Counted from the first letter of the stretch, positions 28,080 through 38,900 are shown. The stretch: 64,000 bases of DNA from Pontibacillus chungwhensis (GCF_030166655.1 NZ_CP126446.1:1860001-1924000), one strand, 5' to 3'. Numbers and translations are program-made. The notes: generated by a model from the sequence alone, not told the origin.

Positions 28080-28973
28080 GTGAAAATTTTATTTCGAAAT
28101 GTAGCGGAGTTAATTGAAAGATGTGAAAGTGAAGGGGTTTCGATCTCAGAACTTATGATTCAGCAGGAAATGGCTGTACGTGAACGTTCCCGGGAAGAAG
28201 TCTTTGGGCAAATGGAAGAGAATCTGAAAGTTATGGAAGATGCTGTGGAAGAAGGGTTAAAAGGAGTACGATCTCATTCTGGCCTTACAGGTGGAGATGC
28301 CGTGCTGATTCAAAACTATATACAAAATCATACCCCGCTTTCTGGGAATCTGCTTATGGATGCCGTGAGTAAAGCTGTTGCTACGAATGAAGTGAATGCG
28401 GCGATGGGGACAATCTGTGCAACACCAACAGCCGGAAGTGCCGGCTGCGTACCGGGTACTCTTTTTGCTGTGAAAAATCAATTAAAGCCGACGCGTGAAC
28501 AAATGGTCAGGTACCTATTTACATCCGGGGCTTTTGGGTTTGTTGTAGCCAATAACGCATCCATTTCAGGCGCTGCAGGTGGTTGCCAGGCTGAAGTTGG
28601 TTCTGCTGCGGGCATGGCGGCGGCTGCCATTGTTGAAATGGCAGGAGGAACACCTGCTCAATCGGCTGAGGCAATGGCGATTACCCTTAAGAATATGCTA
28701 GGGTTAGTGTGTGATCCTGTTGCGGGTCTTGTTGAGGTCCCATGTGTGAAACGTAATGCTATGGGTGCTTCAAACGCAGTTGTTGCTGCAGATATGGCAT
28801 TAGCAGGGGTAACTAGTCGCATACCTTGTGATGAAGTTATTGATGCGATGTATAAGATTGGTCAAACAATGCCTGTAGCTCTTAGAGAAACGGCTCAAGG
28901 TGGTTTAGCAGCTACACCTACTGGACGTGAATTAGAAGCTAAGGTATATGGAATAAACTTAAAAAGTGAGTGA
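28080..28973 (+). CDS. sdaAA: L-serine ammonia-lyase, iron-sulfur-dependent, alpha subunit
   Basis: The 297-residue catalytic subunit. The highly conserved core ATNEVNAAMGTICATPTAGS, SISGAAGGCQAEVGSA and NMLGLVCDPVAGLVEVPCVKRNAMGAS is complete and supplies the cysteines that bind the [4Fe-4S] cluster. The GTG at 28080 is preferred because AGGAGG lies about nine bases before it; the TTG at 28074 is only three bases from it. The 3' end overlaps recG by four bases (GTGA). Confidence 0.93.
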   Translation: MKILFRNVAELIERCESEGVSISELMIQQEMAVRERSREEVFGQMEENLKVMEDAVEEGLKGVRSHSGLTGGDAVLIQNYIQNHTPLSGNLLMDAVSKAVATNEVNAAMGTICATPTAGSAGCVPGTLFAVKNQLKPTREQMVRYLFTSGAFGFVVANNASISGAAGGCQAEVGSAAGMAAAAIVEMAGGTPAQSAEAMAITLKNMLGLVCDPVAGLVEVPCVKRNAMGASNAVVAADMALAGVTSRIPCDEVIDAMYKIGQTMPVALRETAQGGLAATPTGRELEAKVYGINLKSE

Positions 28974-31015
28974 GGCAAGTGTTACAACAATCGGTTTTAC
29001 AATTGTCGGGTGTGGGAGAAAAGACAGGAGAAACGTTAAATGAAATGGGAATCTTCACAATTGAAGATTTCCTGTTTTATTTTCCTTTTCGTTATGATGT
29101 TCACGAGGTAAAGCCGTTAACCGAACTTGTACACGATGAAAAAGCTACGATTGAAGGGGAGGTTGTAGGAGAACCTTCCCTTACCTTTTTTGGAAAGAAG
29201 AAATCACGCTTAACAATTACGTTACAAGTAGAGCAGTTTGCAGTAAAAGCCGTCATGTTTAATCGTGCATTTGCTAAGAAACAGCTCCAGCCTGGTGATA
29301 CAGTTACGGTTACGGGAAAGTGGGACCAACATCGCTTGCAAATAACAGTGAGTCAGTATTACAAAGGAAGAGCCAAATCAAATACACCCATTCAGCCTGT
29401 TTATTCATTAAAAGGGAATATGAAAATGCCGACTTTTAAAAAATGGATGAAAACAGCTGTTGATCAATATGGCTCGTACATAGATGAGATCTTACCTTCG
29501 TCGTACCTTGAGGCTTATAAGTTACCAGAACGTGCTCAGGCCTTAAACGGCATGCACTTTCCTGAAAGCCGGGTCATGTTAAAACATGCAAAACGTCGAT
29601 TTATATATGAGGAATTTTTGTTATTCCAATTGAAAATGCAACTTTTAAGGAAAATCAAACGGGAAGCTACAACGGGCAATGCTCAAGCCTTTGATAAGGA
29701 AAAAGTCGCCGAATTTACGAATGATTTGCCATTTAAGCTAACAGGAGCACAATCTAAAAGCCTTAAAGAAATTTTGAAAGATATGAGTTCGCCTTATCGA
29801 ATGAATCGATTATTACAAGGGGATGTTGGGTCTGGTAAAACAGCTGTAGCAGCTATTGCTTTATATGCAACAATAACCTCTGGGAAACAAGGTTCTCTTA
29901 TGGTCCCGACAGAAATCCTGGCTGAACAGCATCACGAATCACTTCAAGAATTGTTTGGTGATCAAGCCAATGTTGTCCTGCTTACCGGTAGTGTGAAGGG
30001 GAAACGACGTAGAGAAATCGTTGCACAAATTGCAAATCATGAAGCAGACATTATTATAGGGACCCACGCTTTAATTCAAGAAGAAGTCGTCTTTAGTGAC
30101 CTTGGACTTGCGATTATTGATGAACAGCATCGCTTCGGAGTGGAGCAGCGTAGGACGTTGAGAGACAAAGGATTAATGCCTGACGTACTATTTATGACAG
30201 CTACACCGATCCCTCGAACACTTGCGATTACAGCCTTTGGAGATATGGATGTTTCCGTAATTGATGAAATGCCAGCCGGGCGGAAAGCGGTAGAGACGTA
30301 TTGGGTGAAAGACCAAATGCTTGACCGCGTGCTAACCTTTATTCAAAAAGAGGTGGACGAAGGACGCCAAGCCTACGTCATTAGTCCTTTAATTGAGGAA
30401 TCGGACAAGCTTGATATACAAAATGCCGTGGATCTATATCATCAGTTAACAGCATATTTCCCATCTACCGTTCGTGTGGGGCTCATGCATGGACGCCTAA
30501 CAGCTGAAGAAAAAGAAGATGTGATGAAGCAATATGCGAATAACGAGGTCCAAGTTCTCGTTTCCACAACAGTAGTTGAGGTAGGTGTGAACGTTCCCAA
30601 CGCTACGGTTATGCTTATCTATGATGCTGATCGGTTTGGATTATCGCAGCTGCACCAGCTTAGAGGGCGAGTTGGCCGTGGGAGCCATCAGAGTTATTGC
30701 ATCCTGCTTGCTGATCCAAAAGGGGATGTCGGGAAAGAACGGATGAGGATCATGTGTGAAACCACGAATGGATTTGAACTGTCTGAGCATGATTTAAAAC
30801 TTAGAGGGCCTGGAGACTTCTTTGGGAGAAAGCAAAGTGGCGTGCCTGAGTTTAAAGTGGCCGATATGGTTCATGATTACCGCGCGTTAGAAACAGCAAG
30901 GCAAGATGCTCAGAAAATGATAGAAGAAGATCACTTTAAAGAGGACCCTTCTCTAAAGCCGTTGTTTGATATTTTAATGAATGACCCCATTTTAAAAGGC
31001 GAAGTGTTGGATTAA
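28970..31015 (+). CDS. recG: ATP-dependent DNA helicase RecG
   Basis: A 681-residue superfamily 2 helicase that regresses stalled forks and branch-migrates Holliday junctions. The N-terminal wedge/OB domain contains the helix-hairpin-helix-like LSGVGEKTGETLNEMGI. The motor shows LLQGDVGSGKTAVA, the DEQHRFG box, MTATPIPRTLAI and QLRGRVGRG. The GTG at 28970 was chosen because the first 16 residues line up with the B. subtilis N-terminus, although the ribosome-binding site is poor; translation is probably coupled to sdaAA. A second GTG at 28979 is possible. Confidence 0.95.
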   Translation: MRQVLQQSVLQLSGVGEKTGETLNEMGIFTIEDFLFYFPFRYDVHEVKPLTELVHDEKATIEGEVVGEPSLTFFGKKKSRLTITLQVEQFAVKAVMFNRAFAKKQLQPGDTVTVTGKWDQHRLQITVSQYYKGRAKSNTPIQPVYSLKGNMKMPTFKKWMKTAVDQYGSYIDEILPSSYLEAYKLPERAQALNGMHFPESRVMLKHAKRRFIYEEFLLFQLKMQLLRKIKREATTGNAQAFDKEKVAEFTNDLPFKLTGAQSKSLKEILKDMSSPYRMNRLLQGDVGSGKTAVAAIALYATITSGKQGSLMVPTEILAEQHHESLQELFGDQANVVLLTGSVKGKRRREIVAQIANHEADIIIGTHALIQEEVVFSDLGLAIIDEQHRFGVEQRRTLRDKGLMPDVLFMTATPIPRTLAITAFGDMDVSVIDEMPAGRKAVETYWVKDQMLDRVLTFIQKEVDEGRQAYVISPLIEESDKLDIQNAVDLYHQLTAYFPSTVRVGLMHGRLTAEEKEDVMKQYANNEVQVLVSTTVVEVGVNVPNATVMLIYDADRFGLSQLHQLRGRVGRGSHQSYCILLADPKGDVGKERMRIMCETTNGFELSEHDLKLRGPGDFFGRKQSGVPEFKVADMVHDYRALETARQDAQKMIEEDHFKEDPSLKPLFDILMNDPILKGEVLD

Positions 31016-31026
31016 TGAAACAACCC

Positions 31027-31055
31027 TTGCATAAGATAGGGAGGTATTATATATT
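31027..31055 (+). promoter_or_regulatory. Promoter of the fapR operon
   Basis: TTGCAT (31027-31032), 17-bp spacer, TATATT (31050-31055), starting 12 bases after recG. Confidence 0.65.
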
Positions 31056-31058
31056 ACT

Positions 31059-31077
31059 ATTAGTACCTAGTCATAAT
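31059..31077 (+). promoter_or_regulatory. FapR operator
   Basis: ATTAGTACCTAGTCATAAT, an imperfect palindrome with the TTAGTACC half-site known for FapR. It covers the expected transcription start directly after the -10, as in autoregulated fapR promoters; malonyl-CoA releases FapR. Confidence 0.75.
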
Positions 31078-31093
31078 TGGACGGTGTATAGAG

Positions 31094-31669
31094 ATGAAGT
31101 TGTCGAAAAGAGAGCGTCAACAGCGCCTTAAGGAAACAATAGAGCAAACTCCGTTCATTACAGATGAGGAATTAGCCAAGAAATATGGGGTGAGTATCCA
31201 GACGATTCGTTTAGATCGTATGGAGCTTTCAATTCCTGAACTTCGTGAACGAATAAAATCCGTTGCAACTTACCAATGGAATGAAACGGTTAGGGCACTA
31301 CCGTTAGAAGAAGTTATTGGAGAAGTGGTTGACTTAGAGCTTGACCAGAAAGCCATTTCGATATTAGATATAAGAGATGAACATGTGTTCTCGCGTAATC
31401 GAATTGCAAGAGGACACCATTTATTTGCACAGGCGAACTCTTTAGCTGTTGCAGTCATTAATGATGAACTCGCTTTAACAGCTAAATCTGAAATTCGCTT
31501 TACAAGACAGGTAAAACAAGGCGAACGCGTTGTAGCCAAAGCCCTGGTAAAAGGGAACGATGACAAAGGTCGAACAATCGTTGAGGTTGAAAGTGTAGTC
31601 GACCAGGAAACCGTTTTTTCAGGCGTTTTTGTTATGTACCGTTCAAATGACGAAAAAGGAGAGGTCTAA
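31094..31669 (+). CDS. fapR: Transcription factor FapR, malonyl-CoA-responsive repressor of lipid synthesis genes
   Basis: A 191-residue repressor. The N-terminal DeoR-like helix-turn-helix ([22 protein letters not shown]) is joined by a helix to a hotdog-fold domain that binds malonyl-CoA ([21 protein letters not shown]). It represses fatty acid and phospholipid genes, including its own operon, until malonyl-CoA accumulates. The ATG at 31094 has a weak ribosome-binding site. plsX follows two bases later, so fapR-plsX-fabD-fabG are one transcription unit. Confidence 0.94.
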   Translation: MKLSKRERQQRLKETIEQTPFITDEELAKKYGVSIQTIRLDRMELSIPELRERIKSVATYQWNETVRALPLEEVIGEVVDLELDQKAISILDIRDEHVFSRNRIARGHHLFAQANSLAVAVINDELALTAKSEIRFTRQVKQGERVVAKALVKGNDDKGRTIVEVESVVDQETVFSGVFVMYRSNDEKGEV

Positions 31670-31671
31670 CC

Positions 31672-32682
31672 ATGAAATTAGCGATTGATGCAATGGGAGG
31701 AGACCATGCTCCTAAAGAAATCGTGCTTGGAGCAATAGAAGCTGTTAACCATATAGACAATCTTGAAATTACCTTGTTTGGCAACGAGGGAAAGATTCGT
31801 TCGTTCATGAACGAAGACCATCCGTCTATTAAGGTTGTACATACTGACGAAATGATTACTTCAGAGGATGAACCTGTTCGTGCTGTAAGGCGTAAGAAGA
31901 ACGCCTCGATGGTACTAATGGCCAAGGAAGTAAAAGAAGGAAGGGCGGATGCTTGTGTATCTGCTGGTAATACAGGTGCTTTAATGAGTGCCGGACTATT
32001 CGTAGTTGGTCGAATTAAAGGAATTGACCGACCAGCGTTAAGCCCAACCCTCCCTACTGTAGACGGTAAAGGATTTTTACTTCTTGATGTAGGAGCAAAC
32101 GTTGACGCAAAACCTAATCACCTTGTTCAGTATGCCGTTATGGGCTCTGTATATGCTGAACAGGTCAGAGGCATTACTTCTCCTAGGGTCGGCCTTTTAA
32201 ATGTTGGAACAGAAGACGGGAAAGGAAATGATTTGGTTAAGAAAGCCTTTGCCCAATTAAAAGACGCACCGATACATTTCGTCGGGAATGTAGAGGCTCG
32301 TGATTTATTAAATGGTGTTGCTGATGTGGTGGTAGCAGATGGTTTCACGGGTAATGTCACATTGAAGACCATTGAAGGCACAGCTATGTCGATGTTTGCC
32401 ATGATTAAAGATACCTTTATGTCAAATTGGAAGACAAAACTTGCTGCCGGACTAGCCAAAGAAGACTTAAGAGGCTTAAAGAGTAAACTCGATTATTCCG
32501 AATATGGTGGTGCTGGGTTATTTGGCTTAGCCGCGCCCGTTATCAAAGCCCACGGTTCTTCAGACGCGAGAGCTGTCTTTAATGCAACTAAGCAAGCTTG
32601 CCATATGGTAGAAAATCGTGTGAATCAATCAATACAAGAAACGGTCCAGAATATGGACTGGGATAAGGGTGATGATCAATGA
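31672..32682 (+). CDS. plsX: Phosphate acyltransferase PlsX
   Basis: Converts acyl-ACP to acyl-phosphate for the PlsY step of phosphatidic acid synthesis; a peripheral membrane enzyme of 336 residues. The family start [20 protein letters not shown], the [16 protein letters not shown] segment, [12 protein letters not shown] and [13 protein letters not shown] are all present. The ATG at 31672 follows GGAGAGG inside the fapR 3' end. The stop overlaps the fabD ATG by four bases. Confidence 0.95.
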   Translation: MKLAIDAMGGDHAPKEIVLGAIEAVNHIDNLEITLFGNEGKIRSFMNEDHPSIKVVHTDEMITSEDEPVRAVRRKKNASMVLMAKEVKEGRADACVSAGNTGALMSAGLFVVGRIKGIDRPALSPTLPTVDGKGFLLLDVGANVDAKPNHLVQYAVMGSVYAEQVRGITSPRVGLLNVGTEDGKGNDLVKKAFAQLKDAPIHFVGNVEARDLLNGVADVVVADGFTGNVTLKTIEGTAMSMFAMIKDTFMSNWKTKLAAGLAKEDLRGLKSKLDYSEYGGAGLFGLAAPVIKAHGSSDARAVFNATKQACHMVENRVNQSIQETVQNMDWDKGDDQ

Positions 32683-33620
32683 AAAGAATAGCTTTTGTCT
32701 TTCCGGGACAAGGTTCTCAAGAAGTTGGTATGGGAAAGGCGTTCTATGATCAATATGAAAGTGTAAGAGAGCAATTCTACCAAGCGGATAAGCGTCTAGG
32801 AGTGCCCCTTAGCCAATACATGCTAGAGGGTCCGGATGAAACATTAACGAAAACTGAAAATGCTCAACCTGCTCTTTTATTACTAAGTACAGCCATTGTC
32901 AAGCTCTTAGAAGACAAAGGAGTACAGGCAGAACTTGTTGCAGGACACAGTTTAGGAGAGTATAGCGCTCACGTTGCAGCAGGAACAATGTCTCAAGAGG
33001 AAGCTCTAACATTAGTTCAAAAAAGAGGGCAGCTTATGGAACAAGCTGTACCAGCAGGACAAGGATCGATGGCCGCTGTTCTCGGTTTAGATGTAGAGGC
33101 AATTGAACGAGTGACAACTGAAATTCGTGATCAAGGAGAGGTTGTAGAGGTTGCTAACTATAACTGCCCAGGTCAAATTGTCATCTCTGGCTCTAAAGAG
33201 GGCGTTGATAAGGCATGTGAACGCTTGAAAGAAGAAGGAGCAAAGCGTGCGTTACCATTAAACGTAAGTGGACCTTTCCATTCACGTTTAATGAAACCGG
33301 CTAGTGAACAGTTTTCTAAAGAGCTCGGCCATGCTTCCTTACAAGATGCGACAATTCCAGTCGTAGCAAATGTTACAGCCCAGCCCGTACAAGATCAGGA
33401 AAAGATTTTTAATTTACTCGTTGAACAGCTCTATTCTCCGGTTCGGTTTGAAGAAACTATTCAATACATGATGGACCAAGAAATTGATGCATTTGTAGAA
33501 GTAGGGAATGGAAAAGTTCTAAGCGGTTTAATCCGTAAGGTGAACCGACGAATGAAAACATTTAATATTCAAGACCCAGAAAGCCTGGAGGCTTTTCTGG
33601 AATGGTATAAGGAGGACTAA
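32679..33620 (+). CDS. fabD: Malonyl-CoA-acyl carrier protein transacylase
   Basis: Transfers malonyl from CoA to ACP, 313 residues. The nucleophile is Ser91 in [18 protein letters not shown] near the N-terminus forms the oxyanion region, and the catalytic His is in [10 protein letters not shown]. The ATG overlaps the plsX stop. The product feeds FabF/FabH, which are not encoded in this window. Confidence 0.95.
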   Translation: MKRIAFVFPGQGSQEVGMGKAFYDQYESVREQFYQADKRLGVPLSQYMLEGPDETLTKTENAQPALLLLSTAIVKLLEDKGVQAELVAGHSLGEYSAHVAAGTMSQEEALTLVQKRGQLMEQAVPAGQGSMAAVLGLDVEAIERVTTEIRDQGEVVEVANYNCPGQIVISGSKEGVDKACERLKEEGAKRALPLNVSGPFHSRLMKPASEQFSKELGHASLQDATIPVVANVTAQPVQDQEKIFNLLVEQLYSPVRFEETIQYMMDQEIDAFVEVGNGKVLSGLIRKVNRRMKTFNIQDPESLEAFLEWYKED

Positions 33621-33623
33621 CAT

Positions 33624-34364
33624 ATGCTTGAGGGAAAAGTGGCTCTTGTAACGGGTGCATCTCGCGGAATTGGACGTGCTATAGCTTTAGAACTAGCACG
33701 AAAGGGTGCGAAAGTAGCCGTGAACTATGCAGGAAGTGAACAAAAAGCTCAGGATGTAGTTGATGAGATTACCTCACTTGGAGCTGAGGGTATTAAAATT
33801 CAAGCGAATGTTTCTTCTGAAGAAGAAGTTAAAGCGATGGTAAAACAGGTTACCGAAACGTATGGTCGTATTGATATTTTAGTGAATAACGCTGGAATCA
33901 CCCGGGATAACCTTCTTATGCGTATGAAAGAAGAAGAATTCGATCAGGTTATTGATACAAATCTTAAAGGTGTATTTCTGACTACTAAGGCCGTTACACG
34001 ACCGATGATGAAGCAAAAAGGTGGTAAAATCATAAACATCGCTTCTGTTGTAGGTGTGAGTGGAAATCCAGGTCAGGCTAATTATGTAGCGGCAAAAGCT
34101 GGGGTTATTGGATTGACAAAGACATCAGCTAAAGAATTGGCTGCCCGCAACATCCTTGTGAACGCAGTAGCACCTGGTTTTATTGAAACGGATATGACAG
34201 ATGAGCTCACGGACGATCAAGTAGGAAGTATGCAATCCATGATTCCATTGGCTCGTTTGGGTCAAGGTGAGGATATTGCAAAAGTAGTTCGTTTCTTAGC
34301 CTCTGATGATGCCAATTATATGACAGGTCAAACCCTTCATGTAGATGGCGGAATGGTTATGTAA
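33624..34364 (+). CDS. fabG: 3-oxoacyl-[acyl-carrier-protein] reductase
   Basis: NADPH-dependent ketoreductase of fatty acid elongation, 246 residues, classical short-chain dehydrogenase. The cofactor motif [11 protein letters not shown] is at residues 10-20 and NNAG near 88-91; the catalytic Ser141, Tyr154 and Lys158 lie in [21 protein letters not shown]. It starts three bases after fabD following AAGGAGG. An 88-bp gap with a possible separate promoter precedes acpP. Confidence 0.95.
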   Translation: MLEGKVALVTGASRGIGRAIALELARKGAKVAVNYAGSEQKAQDVVDEITSLGAEGIKIQANVSSEEEVKAMVKQVTETYGRIDILVNNAGITRDNLLMRMKEEEFDQVIDTNLKGVFLTTKAVTRPMMKQKGGKIINIASVVGVSGNPGQANYVAAKAGVIGLTKTSAKELAARNILVNAVAPGFIETDMTDELTDDQVGSMQSMIPLARLGQGEDIAKVVRFLASDDANYMTGQTLHVDGGMVM

Positions 34365-34424
34365 ATTTATTAAGATCCTCAAATAAAATTGTGTCATGAC
34401 CTAGTATTTTAAAGCAAAATCTTC

Positions 34425-34430
34425 TATAAT
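34425..34430 (+). promoter_or_regulatory. Possible -10 element of the acpP promoter
   Basis: TATAAT 22 bp upstream of acpP. The hexamer at 17-bp spacing (TAGTAT, 34402) is a poor -35. A separate strong promoter for acpP would be expected from its high expression in relatives. Confidence 0.45.
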
Positions 34431-34452
34431 TACTGAAGGGAGGTGAACAACG

Positions 34453-34683
34453 ATGGCAGATGTATTTGAACGAGTAAAAGGCATAGTTGTTGAACGTCTA
34501 GATGTAGACGACTCAAAAGTAACCATGGAAGCTTCCTTTAAAGATGACCTAGAAGCAGACTCACTAGATGTGGTTGAGCTTGTTATGGAACTTGAAGATG
34601 AGTTCGACATGGAGATCTCTGATGAAGATGCAGAGAAAATTGAGACAGTAGGCGATGCTGTGAATTACATAAACAGCAAATAA
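34453..34683 (+). CDS. acpP: Acyl carrier protein
   Basis: A 76-residue acidic four-helix carrier that holds growing acyl chains on a phosphopantetheine arm. The attachment serine is Ser37 in [14 protein letters not shown]. The ATG at 34453 follows GGGAGGTGA, a near-perfect ribosome-binding site that fits high expression. It sits between fabG and rnc, the standard Bacillus arrangement. A stable hairpin without a T run follows. Confidence 0.97.
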   Translation: MADVFERVKGIVVERLDVDDSKVTMEASFKDDLEADSLDVVELVMELEDEFDMEISDEDAEKIETVGDAVNYINSK

Positions 34684-34693
34684 CAATAGAGTT

Positions 34694-34722
34694 AGAAAGT
34701 CTCGCAAGATGCGAGACTTTCT
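34694..34722 (+). other. Stable hairpin between acpP and rnc
   Basis: Perfect 12-bp stem AGAAAGTCTCGC (34694-34705) with GCGAGACTTTCT (34711-34722), five-base loop. There is no T run after it, so it is more likely an RNA stability or processing element than a full terminator. Confidence 0.6.
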
Positions 34723-34763
34723 CTGTATGTAATTCTAATAATAAGAATAGGTGGCATGAGACA

Positions 34764-35453
34764 GTGGATTTTACGAAGTTTCAAGATAAGATAGGGATAA
34801 GCTTTCAAAGTAAAAAGTTACTAGAACAGGCTTTCACCCATTCATCTTATGTGAATGAGCATCGCACCCGAGAATATGACGACAATGAACGATTAGAATT
34901 TTTAGGGGATGCGGTACTAGAATTAGCAATATCACAATATCTATACCGTAAACATCCAGAGATGACTGAAGGCGAATTAACGAAATATCGCGCTTCAATT
35001 GTTTGTGAAGCATCACTCGTTCGTTTCGCAAATGATTTACATTTCAGTGACCTGATCTTCTTAGGCAAAGGAGAAGAGATGACAGGTGGTCGCGAGCGTC
35101 CTGCACTTCTAGCAGACGTATTTGAAGCGTTTATTGGAGCTATTTATTTGGATCAAGGCTTCCAGACTGTTATTCGATTTCTTGAAGAATTTGTCTATCC
35201 TAAAATTCATAAAGGTGCTTTTTCGCATGCGATGGATTATAAAAGCCAATTGCAAGAAGTTGTCCAAAGAGAACGTAATGGCATCATAGAGTATGAGATT
35301 GTGGAAGAAAGAGGTCCTGCTCATAATCGTGAGTTTATTGCACATGTGTTCATCCAAGGTGATCGCTCAGGTATTGGTATAGGGCGAACGAAGAAAGAAG
35401 CGGAACAAAATGCTGCAAAGGAAGCGCTCAGTGCTTTCGATATAGAGGTTTGA
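34764..35453 (+). CDS. rnc: Ribonuclease III
   Basis: Double-strand-specific endoribonuclease for rRNA and small RNA maturation, 229 residues. The catalytic signature [17 protein letters not shown] lies near residues 41-57, the second acidic cluster in [14 protein letters not shown], and the double-stranded RNA-binding domain occupies the last ~75 residues ([11 protein letters not shown] to [14 protein letters not shown]). The start is GTG at 34764 after AGGTGG; the N-terminus is about 20 residues shorter than in B. subtilis. smc is next but is separated by an inverted gene. Confidence 0.94.
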   Translation: MDFTKFQDKIGISFQSKKLLEQAFTHSSYVNEHRTREYDDNERLEFLGDAVLELAISQYLYRKHPEMTEGELTKYRASIVCEASLVRFANDLHFSDLIFLGKGEEMTGGRERPALLADVFEAFIGAIYLDQGFQTVIRFLEEFVYPKIHKGAFSHAMDYKSQLQEVVQRERNGIIEYEIVEERGPAHNREFIAHVFIQGDRSGIGIGRTKKEAEQNAAKEALSAFDIEV

Positions 35454-35458
35454 TCAAG

Positions 35459-35489
35459 AAGCTGTCGGCTATTGCTGGCAGCTTTTTTA
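35459..35489 (+). terminator. Intrinsic terminator of rnc
   Basis: Stem AAGCTG-C with G-CAGCTT plus inner pairs, followed by six T. Confidence 0.75.
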
Positions 35490-35499
35490 TAGGAGAGAA

Positions 35500-35532
35500 T
35501 AAAAAAGACAAGCCTTCTTAAAAGGCTTGTCT
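35500..35532 (-). terminator. Intrinsic terminator of the UPF0435 gene
   Basis: Exact 11-bp arms AGACAAGCCTT and AAGGCTTGTCT with a short loop; T run in the minus direction (A run 35500-35505). Confidence 0.85.
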
Positions 35533-35537
35533 ACACA

Positions 35538-35768
35538 TTATGCTTTTACCCGGTATTTACCTAGTTCACCTACGACAGCTTGGAGTTCGGATACGCTTAG
35601 TTGGCCTTTTTTCATTTGGACCATGTCGTACATATCTTTAATATCATCATAATGCTGAATATCGTAGTCCTCTGGGTCCATTAAACCTCGGTTCACTACC
35701 TGAAGTTGTTCAGCTAATGTGTTAATCATAAACACTAAATTTTCATTTGTCGGGTTACTTAAATCCAT
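35538..35768 (-). CDS. UPF0435 (DUF1128) family protein, YfkK-like
   Basis: A 76-residue soluble protein of the DUF1128/UPF0435 family, similar to B. subtilis YfkK; function unknown. Recognisable parts are MDLSNPTNENLVFMINTLAE, NRGLMDPEDYD and LSVSELQAVVGELGKYR. The ATG at 35768 follows AGAGGAGAG on the minus strand. It is a single-gene unit with its own terminator, inserted in reverse between rnc and smc, which are adjacent in B. subtilis. It is likely a relocated core gene rather than a foreign one. Confidence 0.82.
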   Translation of the reverse strand: MDLSNPTNENLVFMINTLAEQLQVVNRGLMDPEDYDIQHYDDIKDMYDMVQMKKGQLSVSELQAVVGELGKYRVKA

Positions 35769-35806
35769 AAAAATCTCTCCTCTTTGGTCATTACTAGAAT
35801 GCTTTC

Positions 35807-35835
35807 TTCTAACACCATATAGTTTATGATAAAAT
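35807..35835 (+). promoter_or_regulatory. Possible promoter of smc-ftsY
   Basis: TTCTAA (35807-35812), 17 bp, TAAAAT (35830-35835) with TGA before it (extended -10). It lies opposite the 5' leader of the minus-strand UPF0435 gene. Confidence 0.45.
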
Positions 35836-35904
35836 AAATGAGTTGAAATTGAAATTATTCATCGCAGAAATACAAAAAATAGTTTTACATAGGAGGAAAT
35901 CAAC

Positions 35905-38900
35905 ATGTTCCTCAAACGTTTAGATACAGTAGGATTTAAATCGTTTGCCGAACGGATCACTGTCGATTTTGTGCCAGGCGTCACATCAGTAGTAGGTCCG
36001 AACGGAAGCGGGAAAAGTAATATCACAGATGCAATACGTTGGGTATTGGGTGAGCAATCAGCCAGATCCCTTCGTGGTTCTAAAATGGAGGATATTATTT
36101 TTCAGGGTAGTGATTCCCGTAAACCGCTTAATTTTGCAGAAGTTACTTTAACGCTAGATAATGAAGATCAAACACTTCCGCTTGATTATCAGGAAGTGTC
36201 TGTCACTAGAAGAGTGTATCGTTCTGGTGAAAGTGAATTTCTTATCAATAAACAGTCTTGCCGCTTGAAAGATATTATTGACTTGTTTATGGATTCTGGA
36301 CTTGGTCGTGAAGCTTTCTCTATTATCTCACAAGGGAAGGTTGAAGAGATCTTAAGTTCTAAGGCTGAAGAACGACGGGCGATTTTCGAAGAAGCAGCTG
36401 GAGTTCTGAAGTACAAGAAACGAAAACAAAAAGCTGAATATAAGTTAGCTGAGACCCAAGAAAACTTAAATCGTGTAGAAGACATTATATATGAAATTGA
36501 AGGACAATTAGAGCCCCTTAAGGAACAGGCTGCGATTGCCAAAGATTATCTAGAAAAGAAAGAAGAACTTGAGAATCACGAGGTCTCCCTAATGGTTGCC
36601 GAGATTGAATCCATTCATTCTGATTGGGAAGCACTCTTGCAAGATTTAGAAACTCAGAAAGCTCGTGAGAAGGAACTTCGTGCCCTTACTACAACACAAG
36701 AAGCTAATGTGGAAGAAGAAAGGGCTAAGGTGCAGGAGATTGATCAAAGTATAGAAAAGCTTCAGGAATCCCTTCTTACATTAACGCAAGAACTAGAAAA
36801 TTTAGAAGGAAAGAAAGAACTCTTTAGTGAACGCCAGAAGCATTATACGGAGAATCGTTCCAAACTTGAAGAGGATGTTACAAGGCTTTCAGAACGTGTG
36901 GATACATTACACCATCAACATAGTGAAGAACAGTCGAAATTAGATCGTTTCACACAAGAAGCCAATACAACAAAAGATAAACTTAATCATGTGAGACAAC
37001 AACTAGCTCAATTAGATGGAAATCAGGAAGATAAAATTGAAAGCTTGAAGAGTGATTATATTGAACAACTTAATCAACAAGCAGCTAAACGTAATGAACG
37101 ACAATCCATTACTCAGCAGTTGGAACAGCATGATGTCAAAACAACACGCTTAGAAGGTAAGTTTAAGAACCTTGTTGATGAACGTGATGCGCTTCAGAAG
37201 CAAAAGGGTACGTTGCAACAAGAACGAGACTCCCTTTCCTCTAAGAGAAGCGAACAAGAAGAAAGCTTAAAACAACTCAAAAAAGAACTCGAGCGTGAAG
37301 AAAAAGAGTATCAGGAAAAGCAGTCTAAACTTTATCAAGGTTATCAGCACCTGGAAAAGTTACGCTCAAAGAAAGAAATGCTTGAGGATCTGAAAGAAGA
37401 CTTTGCAGGATTCTTCCAGGGAGTAAAAGAAGTTTTAAAAGCACGTGAATCTGGAGAACTAAAAGGTGTGAAAGGCGCAGTTGCTGAATTAATAGACATC
37501 CCTAAAGATTATGTTACTGCTATTGAAACGACACTTGGAGGTCAAGCGCAGCATATTGTAATGGAAGATGAGGCTAGTGCGCGTAAAACCATCAACTGGT
37601 TGAAGCAAAACAATAAAGGACGCGCAACATTTCTTCCTTTGCCAACGATCCAAGCTAAATTTATTCCTAACGAAAAACTGGGTATGCTAAAAGGTTTAAG
37701 TGGTTATGTAGGTGTGGCTTCTGAACTAGTTACCTATAACGATGTCTATGCTAAAGCTATTCAGCATTTGATGGGACATGTCATTATAGCTGAAACCTTA
37801 AAAGATGCGAATGAAATTGCAAAGGCAACAGGACGCCGCTTTCGAGTCGTAACTCTTGAAGGTGACGTGGTGAATCCAGGCGGGTCTATGACAGGTGGTG
37901 CTCAAAAAAAGAACAACCAGTCCTTGTTCACAAGAGATCAGGAACTTCAAGATTTAAAAGAAAAGCTCACACAATTTGAACATAGAAGTGCTGGGTATGA
38001 ACGAGCCGTTATGGATCTCAAGAATCAAATTCAAGAGAAGAAAGAAAAGCGTACAACGCTAGAAAAGCAACTTGAGTCTTCAAGAATGGAAGAGCAAGCA
38101 AGTCAGGGGCGTTTACGTGAGGTTGAATTACAAGAACAGAATTTGAATGACCAGCTTTCTCTTTACGATCAAGATAAGGCTCAATTCGACGATGATCGCA
38201 CTTCCCTCCATGAACGGAACAAACACTTAACCAATGAGTTAGAGGAAATTGAAGAGAAGCTTGTTCGCATTCAAAAAGAAATTGATCAGTTAACTGAACA
38301 GCAAACCACCCAAAAGGCAAGCTATGATCAATTACAACAAGACTTAAACCAATTACAGATTGAATATGCAGAACAGCAAGCTCAGGTAAGAAATCAACAA
38401 GAGAAAACCGAAGACCTTCTTGCTCAGTTGAAAGACGTTCAAACCTCACTAAAAGAGCAGCAATCTCAGCTGGATCACTTAAAAGACATTGCTGATTCTA
38501 AAGAGACAGAAGAAGAGATTGACGTACAAATCGAATCAAAACGGCAGCAAAAAGAAGAAAAATCAGAACAAATCCAAACGAAACGTGAAGAGCGAGGTAA
38601 TCGATCTGACGCGATTCATGATACAGAACTCGAACTTAAAGAAAATAAACGCATCCACCAATCTCTGGTACAAGATATTCAAGACAAAGAAGTCAAAGCC
38701 AATCGCTTGGACGTAGAGCTTGAAAACCGAATTGATCACCTCCGGACTGAATATATGCTTTCTTATGAGAAGGCAAAATCAACCTATCCGGAAGTTGAGG
38801 ACATTGAAGCGACAAAACGCCAAGTGAAACTAATTCGTTTAGCTATTGACGAGCTTGGTACAGTTAATATCGGAGCAATTGAAGAATATGACCGTATTAA

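Noticed and set aside
37000-38500. Antisense reading frames opposite smc, such as 38018-38449
   Set aside because: They mirror the biased codons of the coiled-coil gene, have no ribosome-binding site and resemble no protein family I know.
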